A stretch of DNA of 64,000 nt, from NCBI GenBank assembly GCA_963966185.1, contig CAWZYM010000476.1, forward strand, positions 20,333-84,332, read 5' to 3'. The notes below the pieces were generated by a model. That model was not told the origin of the DNA. It made no database searches and saw only the letters and a program-made list of their open reading frames with translations. Origin of the DNA: Rhabditoides inermis (taxonomy: Eukaryota > Nematoda > Chromadorea > Rhabditida > Rhabditidae). The translations under genes were made by a program, and so were the position numbers. Positions 53,256 through 61,682 of this stretch are shown here, piece by piece (position 1 is the first letter of the stretch; each line of letters begins with the position of its first letter).

Positions 53256-54283
53256 ATGAATACTGGTAACTTTGGCGCTACGTACCCGACCAACGGCAAC
53301 GGATTCTCCGGATTCCCTGGAGGGAATGGGTTTCAGACTCAGGACTGCGCCTACGGTCATGGCAACTTTGCCCCAGCGTTCCCGATGTTCTCCCCCAATG
53401 GCTATGGGGGAGGCCCGGTGCGCGGGAGGGGGAAGGGCCGTGGCCGCGGGTCTCGTGGTGGACGCGGGGGCTTTCGTGGAGGCCGCGGGGGAGGAGGTGA
53501 GTCTAAGCGGGTCTCCGGTGTACCTATGTCATTTAGGGGACCGTGGTGTGCCCGTCGCTCCTACTGCCGTCGCCGCGCCGCCCGCTCCCGTGGAGCAGCC
53601 GGTCGCCGCGGCCGATCCTTCGACTCTGCCCTCGGACGGCCTCGCTGCTCTGAGTGAGTCATTTTAATCATTGCTGATGGTTGCTTTCTCTTTTCCGGCA
53701 CATGTGCTCGTTGCGAGGCGACGACTCATGTACTGGCCGAGTGTGCCGAATTCGCCTCGTTGTCCAGGGAAGCCCAGTTCGAATTTATTATCCAGTCCGC
53801 TCTGTGTTTGTTCTGCCTCGGCGAACATCAAACAATTCATTGTCCACGTCTTGGACTCGGCGGGGTGGTTGGCCTCTGTCGGCATCCGCCTTGTCTGGCG
53901 GCAGCTGCCTCAGCCCTCCATCATGTGTCGTTGTGTTATGTGAGTAGGGGTGCTTGTTTTGTGAGTGTTTGATGATTATTCTTGCAGCGTCAGAGGCGCG
54001 ATATGAAGGCTGCGGCCGAGAAGCGTCGCCGAGCCGCCGCACCGGCTTCTGTTTCGGCAGCAGACGCCACACAGGTATGTGCGTTGTTTTGGAGCTGGTG
54101 GGACTGGGATTGTAGAGCTTGGAGGGGGCTCGCCACCCTCCTCCGCCTGCGAAGCGGGCGCGGCGCCCTATGCGTTCGCTCTTGAGGGCCTTTTCAGGTT
54201 TGATGGTGTGTCGCGATACTCGGTGGAACGTTCTTATGTTTTCTTTGTAGGTGGACGCCGAGATGCCGGACGGAAGTGAGTGA
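53256..54283 (+). CDS. RG-rich protein with Gag-type CCHC zinc knuckles, 5-exon gene model
   Basis: Exons read as 53256-53496, 53537-53653, about 53698-53939, 53988-54074 and 54251-54283. Exon 1 encodes a Gly/Asn-rich start and an RGG-type tract (GRGKGRGRGSRGGRGGFRGG), likely RNA-binding. Exon 2 is Ala/Pro-rich. Exon 3 has a C-x2-C-x4-H-x4-C knuckle (CARCEATTHVLAEC), a second C-x2-C-x3-H-x4-C knuckle (CLFCLGEHQTIHC) and a final C-x4-C...HH cluster, the order seen in nucleocapsid regions of BEL/Pao Gag. Exons 4-5 are short and basic, then acidic. Donors are GTGAGT or GTATGT. Introns 1 and 3 are 40 and 48 bp, nematode-like. The acceptor of exon 3 is defective: frame and a pyrimidine tract place it at about 53691-53697, but CG stands where AG is needed. 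It lies antisense to the BEL element and may be a captured or decayed gag gene. No DUF1759-like region is seen. Confidence 0.5.
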
Positions 54284-54711
54284 TCGCCGCACGTCCGCCA
54301 CCACGTCCACCCATCTCTCCACCGACTCTCCAACCCCTCAACCCACTGTCCACCGGCTCCCACCAACGACTCCACTCATTTCTCCACCCACTCACACCAA
54401 TGACGCTAAACTCCCTTCTTTCTCGGTCTCATTATAAATCCGCTTCTCGACAGTTGAATCGATTTTGATTGTGTGGGATACGGTAGTTCATCCGTTCCTC
54501 ATTATATTGTTTGCGCCAACTGTTTCGGTCGTCTGCTGAGTTTCTAATGAGGGATACCATCCGGTCCTCTTTTCATTGTCATTGTTATGCATTGTTTATA
54601 CTGGGGCATGCAATTTCGGTAATTACGGTTTTGCGATTGTGGCTCAGCTGGCGCCTTCCGTCACCGTAATCCGATATTCTCATTATGTGTGCCCTCGCGC
54701 GGTCTTGCGCG
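54284..54711. other. Non-coding interval between the zinc-knuckle gene and the BEL element
   Basis: It starts with a C/T/A-rich run of CCACC-type motifs (about 54285-54400) and continues with ordinary sequence. On the minus strand a TATAAA stands at 54600-54595. As the region just downstream of the BEL frames it is where part of the 3' long terminal repeat should lie, but the partner repeat is outside the window, so no LTR edge can be proved. Confidence 0.4.
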
Positions 54712-54745
54712 TCCCCTTTTGTCTTTCTCTCTCTCTCTCTCTCTC
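54712..54745 (-). promoter_or_regulatory. Polypurine tract candidate of the BEL element
   Basis: On the minus strand a GAGAGAGA run followed by AAAGACAAAAGGGGA lies 34 bases after the stop codon of the last frame. This is the expected place and composition of the primer for plus-strand DNA synthesis, directly before the 3' LTR. Confidence 0.5.
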
Positions 54746-54778
54746 GGGATAAGGGGTATTATGACCATAGGGGCATTT

Positions 54779-57700
54779 TCAATTACAGAGCCGCCTTGAG
54801 AGGCACAGGAAACATGCTGCCGCTATTTGTGGCCCGTATGCGATTGCCATCCATCCTAGGGCAATGACCAGGCAGATAATGCATAGCATTACGTACCACC
54901 ACCGGAATGCGGACTGCGTCCATTTCCAGATTCTAGTGAGCGCCTTTTCAGGATCTTCGCTTCCAGAGTTTGTTCCGGTGTGTGACTTGGGGTCACCTGA
55001 GTCTACATAAGTGAGCTCTCCCTTTGTGGCGAGCGCAATCGTTTGCTCTCCGCACATTACAGTACACGTTTCGGCTGGAAACTGTTCCGAATACCGTTTT
55101 TTGATTGCGTTGACCACACCGGCTCTGTTACATCTGAGTGTAGATATAAACGCGTCTGTACAGCGTACCATGGCTGTTGTCGGTTTGTCCGACTTGCATC
55201 GTATAGTGAACTCGGCTGCCGTGGCCGTTCCGAAACTACCACTGATCGGGCTGATATGGTCCGCCTCGCACGCTATACTGTCGACTTCACTTCTGATACT
55301 GGCGGTCTCGCTGAGAGTCAGTTCCAGGTGCACCTCTCCTGTTGTGGAAACAAGCTGTGGTAGAAGGGTATCAGTGCTCAATTTCAGAGTGTGTCGCTCT
55401 CCTATAATAGGAAGAGTTTGTGTGGGGCTGGAAATAACCGTATCAACATTTGTCTCACGACAGTTGCAAAGCGCTTTGGCGGGTGAGTGAGTACATGAGC
55501 ATGTGTTCCCGAATGCACACTTTCCCATGTTGTCACACTTCAGTGCCAGATCGTGATACTGTTGTTCAGATAATACTGCAATACTGGAGCCATGCTGAAT
55601 GTATCGATGAGATGGGGCCTGCGGCGGTGTGGCTGATAAGACTCTGACCGAACTGTTGCTATTGGGGAAGTGTAGTCTAGTCAGTTCTCCAACAGTGATC
55701 CACACTGTGTTGTTCATCTTGACTCCGTTAGTCATGGTTTTAGATATCTGTACCTGGATACGCGGTCGCCACTGTGGGCACTTGAACATGCGGAAGACTC
55801 TTTGATCGGTGGGCACTCCGCACGATCGCGATGCTATACAGCCGGGCATCGGAGAGAGACATCCGTAAGCGAGAAAACCACCAGTGCTCTGACACCTGGT
55901 TGTGCCAGGGTATCGCTTACATTTATCAAAATCAGACAGAATGTCGTTCTCGCCTACTCCTTCACACTTTGATTCTTTGCACGGTCCCTTTCCGCTGCAG
56001 AACTTGACACTCTCTGTGACAATGGACGCATTTCGTGTATACGTGAGCTCATCGGAAATGCATTCCCAGTTGACATCTGCCACTGTAACCTCTACTAGTT
56101 CTGTCAGCCGGTCCGTATATTGTATGTGCATGCACGTGTGTTTGCTTGTTGCACTGGAAAAAATGTGAAGTGTATTCGTTGCCCGGCACTTGGAGTTGCT
56201 GCATACGGTAGATTCCGTTGATATCGGGATGCTATGGTCGCACCCCAGAGCCACTTGCGCTAGGCATATGAGAGCTATGGTTGTCACTAACCCCTTTCCC
56301 GTCATTTTTGTGACTGCATGTTTCGTCCGCAGGTGCGGTGGGGGGAGGGGAAGTGGCTCGTGTGTGGGTGTCGAGTCTAATTGGGCGTGCGGGACTGGAG
56401 GTGCTGGGAAGGAGGGGGGAGGGGGGAAAGGTGCTTCTAGATCTAGAAGTGCTAGCACTTCCTGTGCTGACCGCTCCGGTCCCTTCCTTCTGTCTTTTCT
56501 GTCCCTTCGGATCGCAACACAGCATTCATGCACTCTCTTGTAATATCCGCATAGGAAGAATACAAGGGTCAGAGCTATGAGTGAAATTGTTGTGCAAGTG
56601 ATCGCAATGAATCTGCCCATCACGCAGTGCGTGTTGTGTATCAGGTCCTGCCAGCAGACCACGCACGCTTTTCCTTTCGTTTTGCACGTGTCGTGTGCCG
56701 GACACTTCTTGTGTAGTGTCACGACGACGTTGCTTTCGGATTTTCGCCAGACGACATCGTGCACCTTGTGGGATATTTCTTCTGGAATGGGAACGACGAT
56801 GCGTTTGTTTGTGGCTAGATCAGTGACACAGTAGGTCTCTGCGCAGGCACTGGACGTGTCGAATTCGTCGTGCGGCGAGTTATCAATGAGGATAATTGCA
56901 TCACCTCCACACTCGATAGAGGCGTCCAGTGCTCTTGTTTCCAGAAGCTTTTGCTGTGCGTGTTTCATAATCTGGTTTTGGTGTTGCTCATTGACCTGTA
57001 GCAACTTGTACGCGTCTGGCGCCTGTTCCACGGAAAATTTGGGTGGAGCGGTGCTGGCAGGAGAGCGAGTGGTGGGAGTGGGTGTGGGGGTGGGAGTGGA
57101 TGTGCGGGTGGAAGTGGATGTGCGGGTGGAAGTGGATGTGCGGGTGGGAGTGGATGTGGTGCTAGTGGCGGGGGTGGTCACAGGAGTGATGGGGAGACGA
57201 GTTTGCGGAATGGCATGCAACATTCGAGGAGCCTGTGCGAAGTGAGTGTCACCTATTTGTTCTATGCTCTCTCGCATTTCGGTCTCGTACTCCTTTGCTC
57301 TGGCTCTTTCTTCTGGATGAACTGCCAGAAACTCTTCCATCATCTTTTGTCCCTGTTCCAATAGTACTGTCTTGACTATTTCCACCGCTTTCTTTTTCGC
57401 TTCTTCCTTGACCCCGTTTTCCACAGCTGCACCGAAGTCTCGCATGAATGGCACGATAATTGGTTTCGAGGTTGATTTCGAACCACCCTTCGTTTTGGGA
57501 TCAGCCACCTTTGGTGCTGGTTTCAGCTTTGGGCGTTTGTCACTGTTTCTCGATAGAAGGTTATGTACGCTTGATGACAGTTTTGTCAGTGCATTGATTT
57601 GCGTGTCTTGCACAGCTGTCATGATCAGGTCAGATGCGATTTGGTGGGCTACGTCCTTTCCGCCACTTTTTACAAGCGGGCCCGCCTTTGTGAGTGCCTT

Positions 57701-59950
57701 TTGAACGAACGTTTTGATCATCGCTGCATTGAGTCGCTGTTGGAGCAGAGCTATTCTCTCCAGAGTGACTCTATCCAGCTTTTCTGTGTGATCCAGCAGC
57801 GGGTGGATGCTGATGTTGTTGCGTCTCATTGCTGTCAGCACCTGCTCTATACGTTTCTGATCGTGGTTCATATGAGCATTCACAAGGAGGGAGTGGAAAC
57901 GGTCGTCGAGATGTGCCATTGGTTTGTCACTCGTTTGGCTCGCGGTGACAGTGTTCATGGAGAGTGCGAACATTGCAATGAGCATGACTTTGATGAGTGA
58001 GACACGCGTCTTTCCGGCCCTGCGGCCATTTTGCTCGAGGGCAGGTTTCCGTGCCTTCACTGGCATGCTCGTCATTTCGAGAGGAATGAGGTGCTCTACT
58101 GCTCGGCAGAGCTCCCCGGTCCGTGTTTTCACCATGGCCGACCTGACCTGGTTGTCTCGACTGTAGCGCAGCTGGGTGATCTTGCCCATACACCACTCTG
58201 TTCGCTTTTTCTTATCGTCTTTGACAATGACAAGCTGCCCTACTTCCGGTTCTACCGTAGTGTAATGTCGCTTGGGGCGATTGTGACCTTGGTAGGTTCG
58301 GTCGGTGGCGGTGTGCAAAGTGGTGAACTTGTGCCAGAACTGTTTCGTGCGCTCTTTGATGTAATTTATGGTCAGTTGAATATCGTGATATGGCGGGTCT
58401 ATCCGTAGTTCATCGAAGTGCGGTGTGGGAATGCCTGCAACGAGAATATCGATAGGGCGCACGAACAGGAATTCGTCATTTTCGCTGTGTGCGTACAGCG
58501 GTCGTTCATTCACTATGCGTTCACACAATGCCAGTGCTGTAGTGAATTGAGTACGATCGGGTAGCGGCTTGAGGCTGTGAATGAGCGCCTTTTTTGTGTT
58601 CGAGAATAGGCGCTCGAACGGACCTCCGCACCAGCTCGCTCGCGGAGTGTTGAAACTCCACTCACAACCCTGTCTGCCCAGCTCTTTCTGTAGAAACGCA
58701 AGTGGATCCTCCGAGTACGCCTTTCCTTTTAGGATTTCGTTAGCTAGCACGAATTGAGCTCCATTGTCGGATAGCATTGTGCGCGGTAGACGATTTCGTG
58801 CGCAGAAGCGTTGGAATGCCATTATGAACGCACAAGTGGTCAGTTGGAACATTGGTTCAAGGTGGATTAGGCGGGAGGTGAGACATGTGAACAGGCATAT
58901 GTATGCCTTCATGGTCGCGTTCCTGCCGTTCGTGATCTGGAATGGCCCGGCAAAGTCAACCGCCGCGTTGGTATACGGTATCGCAATTGTCACCCGGGTG
59001 GCTGGGAGGGCCGGCAGGGTTTGCGATGCGTACGGTCTGCCGTTGCTGCGGCGGCACGGGAGACAGCTGGTGAGAAAGTGTCGCACCGTGCTGCGCAGTC
59101 GCGGTGTGAAATAGTGCTCCGCATAAGATGCGGACGTGGCGCTCGTTCCACTGTGATTGATTTTCACATGGGTCTTTTGCACTAGAACTTCACACAGTCT
59201 CGTCTTTGGTATGATCACCGGGCGTAGCAGGGGAGGGTCAAAGTCAGCGTAGAGCATTCGGGATTTCTGGAGGGTCACACCAGACATGTCAGTGTACAGT
59301 GTGTGGGCTGATTTTATCTTGTCTATTGCCATCGCATAGCACCGTTGGTGCAATCGAATGATCAGCTTTTCAGCCGCCTTGTATTGAGCGCGAGTGGTGG
59401 ATAGGTCGTAGTACAGTTCGGGTATGTTCAGTCGTCTCTTGATCTTTGCGAGGGTGAGTAGCGTCAGAAACTGCAGTACCACGGCTACAGTACCTCTGAT
59501 TTTGTTCCAGTTGTTCGACCACTGCAGTTTCACGAGTGGTGAATCAGAGAGTGTCTGGTCTGCAATTTCTCTCACCTTTGCCACACACATTCGTAGCGGA
59601 GAACGTAGTGTCTCTTCGCTGATTTCTTCCTCGGTCGGATCTTTGCCCACCGTGAATGATATGGTGGGTGCTGGCCACGTCCTCTCGTTTTTTCTCAGAA
59701 ATTCTGGTCCTTCGAACCAGTTTGAGCTTATGAGGTCATCATACGTGAGCACTCGGCTGAGATGGTCCGACGGATTGTGCTCACCGGCGATGTGGTGGAG
59801 AGACGAGTGAATCCCGAGTTCTTCGATGGTACGAATTCTTTCTTTGATGACTTTCACTCTGTTGGAGACAAAAATCTGCTTGCAGATTTTGTCACTCTTC
59901 AGCCAGTGCAGTGAGATCTCACTGTCGCTAAAAAAAATGAATGTGCTCAA
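54779..59950 (-). CDS. BEL/Pao integrase fused to envelope-like glycoprotein region (1,723 codons)
   Basis: It begins with the last part of RNase H (the Asp in FFSDSEI, then HNPSDHLSR near residue 60). Next come an H2C2 zinc finger ending CLPC (about residue 300) and an integrase core with Asp ~332 (VDFAGPF), Asp ~395 (SDNGAQF) and Glu ~445 (GGPFER), DD(50)E spacing. A DUF5641-type domain lies at about 545-640. Without a stop follow a signal-like segment (651-671), a charged stretch, a Thr/Pro mucin-like tract (920-968), a membrane segment (1113-1137), a second signal-like segment (1217-1238), a cysteine-rich ectodomain with three NxS/T sites, and a C-terminal membrane segment (about 1684-1720). 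The two-ectodomain layout resembles phlebovirus Gn-Gc precursors. There is no ATG at the start: expression requires a frame change from the upstream frame. Whether the protein works is unknown. Confidence 0.85.
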   Translation of the reverse strand: MSTFIFFSDSEISLHWLKSDKICKQIFVSNRVKVIKERIRTIEELGIHSSLHHIAGEHNPSDHLSRVLTYDDLISSNWFEGPEFLRKNERTWPAPTISFTVGKDPTEEEISEETLRSPLRMCVAKVREIADQTLSDSPLVKLQWSNNWNKIRGTVAVVLQFLTLLTLAKIKRRLNIPELYYDLSTTRAQYKAAEKLIIRLHQRCYAMAIDKIKSAHTLYTDMSGVTLQKSRMLYADFDPPLLRPVIIPKTRLCEVLVQKTHVKINHSGTSATSASYAEHYFTPRLRSTVRHFLTSCLPCRRSNGRPYASQTLPALPATRVTIAIPYTNAAVDFAGPFQITNGRNATMKAYICLFTCLTSRLIHLEPMFQLTTCAFIMAFQRFCARNRLPRTMLSDNGAQFVLANEILKGKAYSEDPLAFLQKELGRQGCEWSFNTPRASWCGGPFERLFSNTKKALIHSLKPLPDRTQFTTALALCERIVNERPLYAHSENDEFLFVRPIDILVAGIPTPHFDELRIDPPYHDIQLTINYIKERTKQFWHKFTTLHTATDRTYQGHNRPKRHYTTVEPEVGQLVIVKDDKKKRTEWCMGKITQLRYSRDNQVRSAMVKTRTGELCRAVEHLIPLEMTSMPVKARKPALEQNGRRAGKTRVSLIKVMLIAMFALSMNTVTASQTSDKPMAHLDDRFHSLLVNAHMNHDQKRIEQVLTAMRRNNISIHPLLDHTEKLDRVTLERIALLQQRLNAAMIKTFVQKALTKAGPLVKSGGKDVAHQIASDLIMTAVQDTQINALTKLSSSVHNLLSRNSDKRPKLKPAPKVADPKTKGGSKSTSKPIIVPFMRDFGAAVENGVKEEAKKKAVEIVKTVLLEQGQKMMEEFLAVHPEERARAKEYETEMRESIEQIGDTHFAQAPRMLHAIPQTRLPITPVTTPATSTTSTPTRTSTSTRTSTSTRTSTPTPTPTPTTRSPASTAPPKFSVEQAPDAYKLLQVNEQHQNQIMKHAQQKLLETRALDASIECGGDAIILIDNSPHDEFDTSSACAETYCVTDLATNKRIVVPIPEEISHKVHDVVWRKSESNVVVTLHKKCPAHDTCKTKGKACVVCWQDLIHNTHCVMGRFIAITCTTISLIALTLVFFLCGYYKRVHECCVAIRRDRKDRRKGPERSAQEVLALLDLEAPFPPPPSFPAPPVPHAQLDSTPTHEPLPLPPPHLRTKHAVTKMTGKGLVTTIALICLAQVALGCDHSIPISTESTVCSNSKCRATNTLHIFSSATSKHTCMHIQYTDRLTELVEVTVADVNWECISDELTYTRNASIVTESVKFCSGKGPCKESKCEGVGENDILSDFDKCKRYPGTTRCQSTGGFLAYGCLSPMPGCIASRSCGVPTDQRVFRMFKCPQWRPRIQVQISKTMTNGVKMNNTVWITVGELTRLHFPNSNSSVRVLSATPPQAPSHRYIQHGSSIAVLSEQQYHDLALKCDNMGKCAFGNTCSCTHSPAKALCNCRETNVDTVISSPTQTLPIIGERHTLKLSTDTLLPQLVSTTGEVHLELTLSETASIRSEVDSIACEADHISPISGSFGTATAAEFTIRCKSDKPTTAMVRCTDAFISTLRCNRAGVVNAIKKRYSEQFPAETCTVMCGEQTIALATKGELTYVDSGDPKSHTGTNSGSEDPEKALTRIWKWTQSAFRWWYVMLCIICLVIALGWMAIAYGPQIAAACFLCLSRRLCN

Positions 59951-61682
59951 TTTTTAGCGATGTGTGTTGCAGAATGAATTGTGTGAGTTTGACTGCGACG
60001 AGGATGCCGCACAGTTCAAGGTGCGGTATCGTGTTTGCCTTGCCCTCAGGTGCGAGTTTGTGCTTGCTCATAATCAGGCCGATTCGAAAGAACCTTCGGC
60101 CGATCGAGCGCAGGTATGCTACGGCTCCGTAGCTGTGAGAGCTGGCATCACTGAACACGCACAGTTGAAATTTCTCATTGTCATAGACATTTGCGAGTTG
60201 TCGAGGGAAGTGTTTTGCGGCGCATTCTATGTTTCTTTGAACTTCACGTGTTCTCTCGATCCATTCCGGATTGTCGCATGTCTCATCCCATCCCTTTTTC
60301 GCACGCCACATCTCTTGCAAAATGAGTTTGGCGTCCGTCATGAGAGGGTTGAGCAGTCCCAGTGGATCGAAAAAACTGCCGACATAGCTGGACCACTTTC
60401 GTTTGGTCAAGCGTTCCGGGGGAGGGTCGGGCTGGCGGATGGTGTAGGTGTCACAATCCGTCTTCCACTTGATTCCGAGAACCTTCTGCCACTTGCCTCC
60501 CTTTGCCTGATCTTCTCTTGGGACCACCTTTTCAAGATCGACATCGTTTGAACAGAACTCTCGCAGGTTCATGTTCATTCCCTCGAACAGTCGCTTGCAG
60601 CGTGAGTACAGTGAACGCGTTTCATCCGCTGACTTGTGCGGGATGAACAAATTGTCAACATACATTCCGTGCGTCACGGCTTCTCGCAGCTGCTCATCTT
60701 TGCAGTGGTTGTTGACGAACCACTTGATTGACTGGGTGAGTAGGAAGGGGCTGCAGTTGAGGCCCATGGGCAAGCGACAGAACATGTAGTATTCTAGATC
60801 GTCAGACGTGATGCTCTTTGTGATGTCAGTTCCTTCCTTGAGAAACACAAATCTTGTTAGATTTCGACAGTTGGGGCTGAGTGAGATTCCGAAAAACGCA
60901 CGCTGAATGTCTGCTGACATCAGGAACGGACTCTCTCTCGAGCGGATGAGTGTTCCACACAAATCCGGAATGTCCGTTAGGCCGATGTGGCACAGGTCGT
61001 TCAGTGACGGTTGTCCGCGTTTGTGAGACGACGCGTCGTGAACGATGCGCGCTTTCGTCGTGTGCGAGTCTTTGTAGACGGTGTGGAAAGGCAGGTAAAA
61101 CTGTTTTTCTTCCGTGTATCGAGGGGCTTTTGCCGTGATTCCAGATTTCTCGAATTCACGAATCTGTGTTTCAGTCTCCTTCCACAGTGCCGGTTTTCGC
61201 CTACATTGCTCAATGAAACTCAGAAATCGCTGGAGAGCGACGTCTTTGTTGTCGTCAAATGGCTGACGTATAGCCTCTTTGAACGGCAGTTGAACTTCGA
61301 CTCGGCCTTCTTCATTCATTCTCACTGTTCTTTCGAAGTCCCGCATCAGCTTGCTGTTCAGTTCGATCTCTGTGGGCTCTTCTAACCCGACGTTTATGAC
61401 GTCCCACAGTCGTTTCTGTTCAGCTGCGGCCACCTTCGCCGATTGCATCTGATATGCGTTGACATGTGGAGTGCCGCAGACGGCTGCTCCAAACTCACTT
61501 TCCACAAGACAAAGCCCTGACGGCAGTTCTGAGTACGTAGTATTCCCCATGAGTCTCATTTTCAAGTCCATTCCAATCAGGAGTAGAGCATTGAATTTTC
61601 GTTTTGGAGGCGGAACGCCTCTCTGCTCGAGAGTTCGTCGGTCTTCTGCAGACAGGCATGGCCCTTTGGCGGCGGTGTGCAT
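59928..61682 (-). CDS. BEL/Pao reverse transcriptase and N-terminal RNase H
   Basis: The N-terminal part (LLIGMDLKMRL, then ESEFGAAVCG) continues the retropepsin-associated region of BEL polyproteins. The polymerase follows: KARIVHDASS, first catalytic Asp in SADIQRAFF (about residue 256), GLNCSPFLL, and the active-site box YVDN at about residue 342, where most reverse transcriptases have YxDD. RNase H starts with FSDASSHSYGA and HLELCG, but the frame stops at TAG within a run of eight T (minus strand; A8 at 59930-59937) and the third catalytic Asp lies in the next frame. Upstream, the frame overlaps the Gag-protease frame by about 190 bp, so it too needs a frame change; the Met at its start is an internal one. 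Confidence 0.85.
   Translation of the reverse strand: MHTAAKGPCLSAEDRRTLEQRGVPPPKRKFNALLLIGMDLKMRLMGNTTYSELPSGLCLVESEFGAAVCGTPHVNAYQMQSAKVAAAEQKRLWDVINVGLEEPTEIELNSKLMRDFERTVRMNEEGRVEVQLPFKEAIRQPFDDNKDVALQRFLSFIEQCRRKPALWKETETQIREFEKSGITAKAPRYTEEKQFYLPFHTVYKDSHTTKARIVHDASSHKRGQPSLNDLCHIGLTDIPDLCGTLIRSRESPFLMSADIQRAFFGISLSPNCRNLTRFVFLKEGTDITKSITSDDLEYYMFCRLPMGLNCSPFLLTQSIKWFVNNHCKDEQLREAVTHGMYVDNLFIPHKSADETRSLYSRCKRLFEGMNMNLREFCSNDVDLEKVVPREDQAKGGKWQKVLGIKWKTDCDTYTIRQPDPPPERLTKRKWSSYVGSFFDPLGLLNPLMTDAKLILQEMWRAKKGWDETCDNPEWIERTREVQRNIECAAKHFPRQLANVYDNEKFQLCVFSDASSHSYGAVAYLRSIGRRFFRIGLIMSKHKLAPEGKANTIPHLELCGILVAVKLTQFILQHTSLKIEHIHFF

Noticed and set aside
53788..54375. 195-residue minus-strand frame over the zinc-knuckle gene
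   Set aside because: It lies antisense to exons whose plus-strand reading has zinc knuckles and consensus splice sites.
56338..57245. Plus-strand frames opposite the envelope-like region
   Set aside because: Shadows of a 1,723-codon frame on the minus strand with recognisable domains.
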